This document shows positions 50,011 through 54,878 of a stretch of DNA of 54,878 nucleotides, piece by piece. Location of the stretch: the NCBI GenBank assembly GCA_016871915.1, contig VHBP01000008.1, positions 1-54,878 on the forward strand. The letters are read 5' to 3'. Position 1 is the stretch's first letter. Each line of letters starts with the position of its first letter. The stretch comes from Gemmatimonadota bacterium (GTDB lineage: Bacteria > Gemmatimonadota > Gemmatimonadetes > Gemmatimonadales > Gemmatimonadaceae). Under the pieces are notes generated by a model. That model had not been told where the DNA came from, did no database searches, and saw only the letters and a program-made list of their open reading frames with translations. The position numbers and the translations under genes are program-made.

Positions 50011-51353
50011 CCGAGGGTCCAGGCGCCGAGGGCGCAGGCGAGGGAGAGCAGGAACGGCGTGGGATGCGCGGTGAGTGTGGCGACCCCATAGCTGATGACA
50101 CCGGTGAGCAGCGTGAGCGCCGCGGTGCGCGGACTCCCGAGACGCGTGAAGAGCCCGAAGACGACCGTCACCACGACACCGGTGCTCCCGAGAGCGGACG
50201 CCTGTTCGACGAGCGCGAAGACCCCGTCGCTGTTGAGCGCGAGGAACCAGGCGACGAGACCGAAGGTGAGGACGCCCCCACGCGCGATGCGCACCTTCGC
50301 CGATTCTTCCGTGATGCCCGTGAGCGGGACGATCAGGTTGTGCGAGAGGAGTCCCGAGGCCACGAGCAGCGTCGAGTCGACGGTCGAGAGGATCGCGGCG
50401 ATCAGACCGCCGGCGAAGACGGCGAAGAGGATCGGAGGCAACGAATCACGCGCGATGGTCGGGAGGAGCTGCTCCGGATGCGCGAGGTCGGTGGTGAGCG
50501 CGCCGGCGAGGAGCGCGATGACCACCGGGATGCTCCCGATGAGCATGTACATCCCACCGGCGGCGAGTGACGAGCGCTGGGCGACTGACGCGGAGCGCGC
50601 GGCGATCACACGGCTCACGATCTCCGTCGCGGTGAGCGACCCGATCACGGGGATCGCCCACGCTTCGATCGCGAGCCAGATCGGGCCCGCCGCCGACGGC
50701 GCGAGATTCACACGCTCCGAGGTCGCGAGCAGCTGCCAGGCCTCGGCGGGGCCACCGACGCGGAGCACCACTGCGCCGAGGGTGATCATCAGACCGATGG
50801 CGAGGATGATCCCTTGCAGCACATCGGTGACGGCATCGGCGAGGAGTCCGCCGAACATCGTGTAGGTGACCACGAAGAGCGCGGCGATCCCGATCCCCAT
50901 CTCGGGGGTGAGGAGGCTCGCGGTGGCGAGCACCTGACCGAAGGCGCGGATCTGTGCGCCGGCCCAGAGGACCGAACTCGGGATGAGGAGCACCGCGGCG
51001 AGTCGCTCGACCCCGATGCCGAAGCGCTGACGGTAGAGGTCGGCGAGGGTGGTGAGTCCACGATTCCAGAGTGGACGGGCGAGCAAGGCGCCCATGAGCA
51101 CGAGGCAGAGCCCGTAGCCGAACGGTTCGGGCGAGGCGAGCGAGAAGCCCTCGCCATAGATCGTGGTGGAAGAGCCGATCACCGTCTCCGCACCGAACCA
51201 GGTGGCGAAGAGCGAGAAGGTCGCGAGAGTGTAGCCGAGGGAGCGTCCGCCGATCAGGTAGTCGGCCTCGGAGCTGATGCGCTTCGAGAGGTAGACGCCG
51301 ATCCCGAGTTGGAGCGCGAGAAAGGCGAGGAGCGCGAGGAGGGCGGGGGTCAC
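49983..51353 (-). CDS. Sodium:solute symporter (SSS family)
   Basis: A 456-residue protein with about 12-13 transmembrane segments, from GTG 51353. Family features include SEADYLIGGRSLGYTLATFS and TWFGAETVIGSST, with TMFGGLLADAVTDVLQGI in the middle and AAILSTVDSTLLVASGLLSH around the sodium-binding helix 8, whose Ser/Thr residues are present. It imports a small organic solute with Na+. The next gene, an NRAMP-like transporter, overlaps it by 28 bases. Two uptake systems in one operon suggest related substrates, but none can be named. Longer upstream starts run into gluQ. Confidence 0.88.
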   Translation of the reverse strand: MTPALLALLAFLALQLGIGVYLSKRISSEADYLIGGRSLGYTLATFSLFATWFGAETVIGSSTTIYGEGFSLASPEPFGYGLCLVLMGALLARPLWNRGLTTLADLYRQRFGIGVERLAAVLLIPSSVLWAGAQIRAFGQVLATASLLTPEMGIGIAALFVVTYTMFGGLLADAVTDVLQGIILAIGLMITLGAVVLRVGGPAEAWQLLATSERVNLAPSAAGPIWLAIEAWAIPVIGSLTATEIVSRVIAARSASVAQRSSLAAGGMYMLIGSIPVVIALLAGALTTDLAHPEQLLPTIARDSLPPILFAVFAGGLIAAILSTVDSTLLVASGLLSHNLIVPLTGITEESAKVRIARGGVLTFGLVAWFLALNSDGVFALVEQASALGSTGVVVTVVFGLFTRLGSPRTAALTLLTGVISYGVATLTAHPTPFLLSLACALGAWTLGCLVDRVRR

Positions 51354-51399
51354 GTCGGCGCGCGGCGTCGGGAGGCCATGAGGCGGGAATCTGGACTCA

Positions 51400-52308
51400 T
51401 CAGACGGCGGCGAACAGGTCGGCGATCCCCGCGGGCGCACAGGGGGTCGGGTCGGGCTGGAGCCCACTCAGCTGCGCCGCGAGACCGAGAACGCGCGCCG
51501 GCGTCCATCCGGCTGCACGAAGCTCGGCGAGCCCGGTGTCATCCGACGACTTGCTCAATTTGCGGCCGTCCGGATGCCGGAGGAGCGGGTGATGGAGGAA
51601 GGCGGGCGGCGTCGTACGCCCGAGCAGCTGCGCGAGCCGGAGCTGTCGACCCGTGGAGGCGAGGAGGTCCTCGCCGCGGATCACGAGGTCGATCCCTTGC
51701 TCCCAATCGTCGACGGTGACCGCGAACTGATAGGTCCACTGGCCGTTGCGATCGCGCACGAGGAGATCGCCGCACTGTGCCATCGGGTCTTGGCTTTGAG
51801 GACCGAGCCGCAGATCATCGAATCGCTCAGGCGCATCCCTTTTCATGAGGACTCGTCGTCCGACCTGATCCCTGACCCCTGATCCCTGACCTCTGCAGGT
51901 CCCAGGGTACACGAGCTCGAGACCCTCGTGTGCATTCGTGACCAGTGCGATCTCCGCGCGCGAGCATCGGCATCCATAAACGAGTCCGCGCGCCTCCAAT
52001 TCGGCGAGTCGCATCTCGTATCGCGCGGTGTTGTCGCTCTGGCGCTGCGGCACCGGGCCCGCGCGGAAGTCCCTGGTGGTCAGTCCATCAGGAACGAGCC
52101 CGAGCCAGTCAAGGTCGTCGAGGATCCCCTGTTCGTACGCCGGTCGGCATCGTCCGCGGTCGTGGTCCTCGATCCGAAGCAACACGCGTCCCTCGAACCG
52201 TCGAGCCAACCCCCAGACCCAGAGGGCGTTCACCGCGTGTCCCAGGTGCAGCGCCCCGGTCGGGGCGGGGGCAAATCGCGTGGTGAAACCGGGGGCGGGA
52301 GCGCGCAT
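51400..52308 (-). CDS. gluQ: Glutamyl-Q tRNA(Asp) synthetase, with a repeat-derived insert
   Basis: A 302-residue GluQ-RS: a glutamyl-tRNA synthetase core without anticodon-binding domain. The HIGH motif is FAPAPTGALHLGH and the KMSKS motif is RKLSKSSDD. Zinc-site cysteines appear in YGCRCSR and YPGTCR. It attaches glutamate to queuosine in tRNA(Asp). Directly after YPGTCR the peptide GQGSGVRDQVG is encoded by a copy of the genomic GATCCCTGACCCC repeat, an insertion the family normally lacks at this point. The frame is kept and the rest is intact. The gene stands apart from the symporter by 46 bases. Confidence 0.92.
   Translation of the reverse strand: MRAPAPGFTTRFAPAPTGALHLGHAVNALWVWGLARRFEGRVLLRIEDHDRGRCRPAYEQGILDDLDWLGLVPDGLTTRDFRAGPVPQRQSDNTARYEMRLAELEARGLVYGCRCSRAEIALVTNAHEGLELVYPGTCRGQGSGVRDQVGRRVLMKRDAPERFDDLRLGPQSQDPMAQCGDLLVRDRNGQWTYQFAVTVDDWEQGIDLVIRGEDLLASTGRQLRLAQLLGRTTPPAFLHHPLLRHPDGRKLSKSSDDTGLAELRAAGWTPARVLGLAAQLSGLQPDPTPCAPAGIADLFAAV
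51866..51891. repeat. Dispersed repeat copy inside the gluQ coding frame
   Basis: TGATCCCTGACCCC then TGATCCCTGACC is two direct units of the dispersed repeat. Read on the gluQ strand it encodes GQGSGVRDQ. It is the cleanest copy of the family in this window. Confidence 0.65.
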
Positions 52309-52376
52309 GAGCGAATCTCTAGTTTGTCAGGTGGTGATGGCAACTGCTGGCTCGAGTTCCTACCTTTTGTATACTG

Positions 52377-52859
52377 ATGTCACAGGTTCCGTCGCGCTCA
52401 GACGATATCCCCGATTTTTTTGAGCGATCTTCGCTTGATGCTGTGGTCGCCCGCGTCCGCCAGCTCAACGCTGGTCAGCGTCCAGCATGGGGCCGGATGA
52501 ATGCGGGTGAGATGCTTGCTCACTGCCGTGTGGCGTTTGCGATGGCGTTGCGGGATGATTTCCCGCGCCCGAATCGACTACTCCGGCTGTTGTTTCGCAT
52601 CGTGGTCAAGCCACGGGTCACTGGGCGGATGCGGATGAATAGAAATCTTCCTACAGCTCCCATTTTTAAAGTAGGGCCGCAGCAGGACTTCGTCCGGGAG
52701 CGAGATGGTCTCATCGCCGATTTGGAGCAGGTTCATCGTCTCGGACCCTCATTCCTTGATGGTCGCGAGTCTCCGACGCTCGGACCTCTCTCCGCGACCG
52801 AGTGGAACGTTATGTTAGCAAAGCATCTCGACCATCATCTCACGCAGTTCGGCGTATGA
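52377..52859 (+). CDS. DUF1569-like protein
   Basis: A 160-residue protein resembling the DUF1569/DinB-like helical family: LNAGQRPAWGRMNAGEMLAH with the His, and EWNVMLAKHLDHHLTQFGV with the HLDHHLTQFG end that is typical. The spaced histidines suggest a metal site. Function unknown. The 5' part has noticeably lower GC and more T-rich codons than neighbours, and the upstream 60 bases are AT-rich. Its stop overlaps the HMG-CoA lyase start (ATGATG at 52856). Confidence 0.75.
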   Translation: MSQVPSRSDDIPDFFERSSLDAVVARVRQLNAGQRPAWGRMNAGEMLAHCRVAFAMALRDDFPRPNRLLRLLFRIVVKPRVTGRMRMNRNLPTAPIFKVGPQQDFVRERDGLIADLEQVHRLGPSFLDGRESPTLGPLSATEWNVMLAKHLDHHLTQFGV

Positions 52860-53743
52860 TGGCTACCAACCTGTCGATGGCTGCCGATCCCGATTTCGTG
52901 ACCGTCGTCGAGGTCGCCCCGCGTGACGGCCTCCAGAACGAGTCGACTCCGCTTCCCGCCGAGATCAAGGTGGAGCTCGTCGATCGGCTGAGTGCGGCGG
53001 GGTGCCCCACGATCGAGGTCACCTCCTTCGTCTCCCCGAAGGCGGTCCCGCAGCTCGCCGATGCCGCGCAGGTGATGGCGGGCATCCGTCGTCACTCTGG
53101 CATACGCTACACGGTGCTGACACCGAACTGGCGAGGCTTCGAGGCCGCGCGCGATGCGCGTGCCGATGGGATCGTCGTCTTCGGTGCGGCGAGCGAGAGC
53201 TTCTCGCAGAAGAACATCAACTGCTCGATCGCCGAGTCGCTAGCGCGCTTTCGGCCGGTGGTCACCGCGGCGCTGGAGTCAGGGATCGCGGTGCGCGGGA
53301 CGGTCTCCTGCGCGCTCGGCTGTCCTTACGAGGGCGTGATCGCGCCCGAGGCGGTGGCCGATGTCACACGCGAGCTCCTTGAGATGGGATGCGAGGAGAT
53401 CAGCATCGCCGACACCATCGGCGTCGGGACGCCCGATCGCACGCGGATGGTGATGGAGGCGGTGCTCGAGGTGGTCGATCCCGCACAGGTCAACGCGCAC
53501 TTCCACGACACGCAGGGGCGTGCGCTCGACAACCTCGAGGTCTGTCTCGAGCTTGGGATTCGGAGCATCGATGCGAGCGCGGGCGGGATCGGAGGATGTC
53601 CCTTCGCGCCTGGGGCCACGGGGAATGTCGCGACGGAGGCGGTGCTCGCCTTCCTTGAGCCGCGCGGATTTACCACGGGGATCGATCGCGGGGCGGTCGT
53701 CGCGACAGGGCAGTGGCTGCGCGATCAGCTCGCGCGGCGCTGA
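52859..53743 (+). CDS. mvaB: Hydroxymethylglutaryl-CoA lyase
   Basis: A 294-residue enzyme of the HMGL/DRE-TIM group. It shows VEVAPRDGLQNE with the metal and catalytic Arg-Asp, IEVTSFVSPKAVPQLADA, SCALGCPYEGVI, ISIADTIGVGTP, and AHFHDTQGRALDNLEV with HxH metal ligands. The late block ASAGGIGGCPFAPGATGNVA carries the catalytic cysteine. It splits HMG-CoA into acetyl-CoA and acetoacetate, ending leucine degradation, which fits the fused branched-chain E1 and acyl-CoA dehydrogenase elsewhere in the window. A start at 52877 is also possible. Its stop abuts that of the convergent gene (TGATCA). Confidence 0.94.
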   Translation: MATNLSMAADPDFVTVVEVAPRDGLQNESTPLPAEIKVELVDRLSAAGCPTIEVTSFVSPKAVPQLADAAQVMAGIRRHSGIRYTVLTPNWRGFEAARDARADGIVVFGAASESFSQKNINCSIAESLARFRPVVTAALESGIAVRGTVSCALGCPYEGVIAPEAVADVTRELLEMGCEEISIADTIGVGTPDRTRMVMEAVLEVVDPAQVNAHFHDTQGRALDNLEVCLELGIRSIDASAGGIGGCPFAPGATGNVATEAVLAFLEPRGFTTGIDRGAVVATGQWLRDQLARR

Positions 53744-54367
53744 TCAGTACCCGAGCCCGACCCGCCGCCGGAGATGCCGGTTCGCCGTCATCTCCTCCAC
53801 CATGAAGTGCGCGACATCCTCCACCGAGATCCGGTTCGCGCCTTCCGGCAGAAAGTCATCGCTCCAGCGATAGACCCCGGTCCGCTCGCCGGGCACGATG
53901 TCCCCGGTGCAGACCATCGTCCAGTCCACGTCGCCGTCTCGCATCGCGTGCCAAGCCGCCTTGTGGCGATCGCTCACCTGCTTGAAGATCGCGGGGAAGG
54001 TCGGTTGATCGTGACGGAGTCCGCCATGCACCGAGTCGAGGATCCCGCCACCCGCCACGCCGAGCACGCGGCGCACCCCATGCGCGCGCATCGCGGCGAC
54101 GATGTTGCGCATCCCCTGCGACTGCGCCTCGCCCGGCTCGTGCACGCCGGCACCTCCTAAGCCGGAGAGCACCACCTCCGCCCCCGCGACGACGCGCGCG
54201 ACGGCGTCGGCATCGAGTACATGCCCTTGGATGATCTCGAGCCCCGCACGCGGGGCGAGCTTCGCCGGGTCGCGCACCAGGGCGCGCACCTCATGCCCGA
54301 GCGCGAGAGCGTATTCCAATAGACGGCCGCCGACGCGACCGGTGGCACCGAAGAGCGCGATTCGCAT
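53744..54367 (-). CDS. NAD(P)-binding SDR-like oxidoreductase
   Basis: A 207-residue atypical short-chain dehydrogenase. The nucleotide-binding motif is IALFGATGRVGGRLLEYAL, with VRALVRDPAKL setting cofactor choice. It shows GADVVLSGLG-like AEVVLSGLGGAG and a final ISVEDVAHFMVEEM. There is no clear YxxxK catalytic pair, as in the NmrA/biliverdin-reductase-like group, so it may bind NADP as a sensor or act as a reductase. CATCTT lies 5 bases before the ATG. The stop abuts that of HMG-CoA lyase. Confidence 0.85.
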   Translation of the reverse strand: MRIALFGATGRVGGRLLEYALALGHEVRALVRDPAKLAPRAGLEIIQGHVLDADAVARVVAGAEVVLSGLGGAGVHEPGEAQSQGMRNIVAAMRAHGVRRVLGVAGGGILDSVHGGLRHDQPTFPAIFKQVSDRHKAAWHAMRDGDVDWTMVCTGDIVPGERTGVYRWSDDFLPEGANRISVEDVAHFMVEEMTANRHLRRRVGLGY

Positions 54368-54388
54368 ACCGAAAGATGGGGCAGGGAC

Positions 54389-54878
54389 TCAATGAAAATC
54401 ATGCCCCCGCGCGAAATCCTCCCCCGCACCGGCGCGGATCGGGAGGAAGGTCTCCCCGCGGATGTTCCAGACCCCATCCTCCACCTGGAGCACCCCGCGC
54501 ACGAGGAGGATCGGCTGCTGCGCGAGCAGGGTGAACTCCGACTCGGCCTGCTGCGGCCGCACCACGACGTTGATCGTCCCCGTCTCGTCCTCGAGGGTGA
54601 GGAACATGAACCCCTTCGCCGTCGGCGGCCGCTGCCGGCAGATCACGAGCCCCGCATGGGCGACGCGCGCGCCATCGCCGAGCGTGTGGAGCTCGCGCGC
54701 GGTACGCACGCCGTTGGGGGTGAGGGTCGCGCGGAGATGTCGCATCGGGTGCCCTGCGAGGGAGAGCCCGGTGAGGCGATAGTCGGCGGCGGTGAGCTCC
54801 GGTGGGGCGAAGGCGGGGAGATGCGCGGGGACCGCGGTCTCGGGGAAGAGGGCGAAGGGCCCCCACCCGCCGCGCTGC
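54389..54878 (-). CDS. dnaE2: Error-prone DNA polymerase DnaE2-type, C-terminal end only
   Basis: The minus-strand frame is open from the window edge to a stop at 54389, giving the last 162 codons of a larger protein. It shows ALFPETAVPAHLPAFAPPEL, then the OB-fold block GLVICRQRPPTAKGFMFLTL and EDETGTINVVVRPQQ, and ends RGHDFH. This ending is typical of DnaE2/ImuC polymerases used in translesion synthesis, as opposed to DnaE1. The catalytic PHP and palm domains lie outside the window. Its ImuA/ImuB partners cannot be seen. Confidence 0.85.
   Translation of the reverse strand, partial: QRGGWGPFALFPETAVPAHLPAFAPPELTAADYRLTGLSLAGHPMRHLRATLTPNGVRTARELHTLGDGARVAHAGLVICRQRPPTAKGFMFLTLEDETGTINVVVRPQQAESEFTLLAQQPILLVRGVLQVEDGVWNIRGETFLPIRAGAGEDFARGHDFH

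Noticed and set aside
1..54878. CRISPR arrays, tRNA, rRNA, integrases, transposases or prophage genes
   Set aside because: I saw no regularly spaced repeats, CCA-ended cloverleaves or mobile-element enzymes when reading both strands. Short tRNAs could still be missed by eye.

Overview
The window looks like an ordinary chromosomal segment of a high-GC, Gram-negative-type bacterium. Gemmatimonadota is my best guess. The guess rests on gene style: many secreted or lipoprotein genes of unknown role, a fused branched-chain E1, a long-form IspH, imidazolonepropionase-like amidohydrolases and a CarboxypepD_reg/TonB-plug protein. It is inference, because no rRNA or marker search was possible. I saw no rRNA, tRNA, CRISPR array, transposase or integrase.

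Layout. 1-8219: a secreted amidohydrolase (cut by the edge), a CsaA-like tRNA-binding protein, two tandem thioredoxin-like [2Fe-2S] ferredoxins, HtpX, an acyl-CoA ligase, two small proteins, a methyltransferase and a fused 2-oxoacid dehydrogenase E1. 8220-8575: a gene-free stretch with four hairpins in a row, then an HNH nuclease. 9114-14747: an oxylipin-type cluster made of a frameshifted lipase-like hydrolase, a CYP74-like P450 and, divergently, a lipoxygenase with two N-terminal cyclic-nucleotide-binding domains. Its base and codon style differs from its flanks. 14792-26902: Ogt, NAD synthetase, a class A penicillin-binding protein, an M20 peptidase, a copper monooxygenase-like lipoprotein, a leishmanolysin-like protease, a TonB-plug-like protein and Lon. 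27210-34899: a hypothetical protein, RhlE helicase, a pseudopilin, a small lipoprotein, a SelW/Rdx selenoprotein read through an in-frame TGA, phosphofructokinase, and a DEIH-box helicase with no normal start codon. 35065-43861: TetR and ECF sigma factor, a CGNR protein, YjjX, a universal-stress-protein gene broken by TAA, a thioesterase, IspH, fumarylacetoacetase and neighbours. 43842-54878: ABC-F, acyl-CoA dehydrogenase, MscS, an NRAMP-like and a sodium:solute transporter, GluQ-RS, a DUF1569-like protein, HMG-CoA lyase, an NAD(P)-binding protein and the C-terminal end of a DnaE2-type polymerase.

How the genes fit together. Several encode aerobic breakdown of branched-chain and aromatic amino acids and fatty acids: fused E1, acyl-CoA ligase, acyl-CoA dehydrogenase, thioesterase, HMG-CoA lyase and fumarylacetoacetase. 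The 9-15 kb cluster instead looks like a synthetic or signalling route. The hydrolase would free a polyunsaturated fatty acid, the lipoxygenase would make its hydroperoxide, possibly under cAMP/cGMP control, and the CYP74-like enzyme would rearrange or cleave it.

The most notable items are this cluster, the hidden selenoprotein at 30378-30605 with a candidate bacterial SECIS hairpin, a dispersed CCCTGACCCC-type repeat that has entered gluQ in frame, and a recurring TANNNT box 5-7 bases before start codons that suggests leaderless mRNAs.
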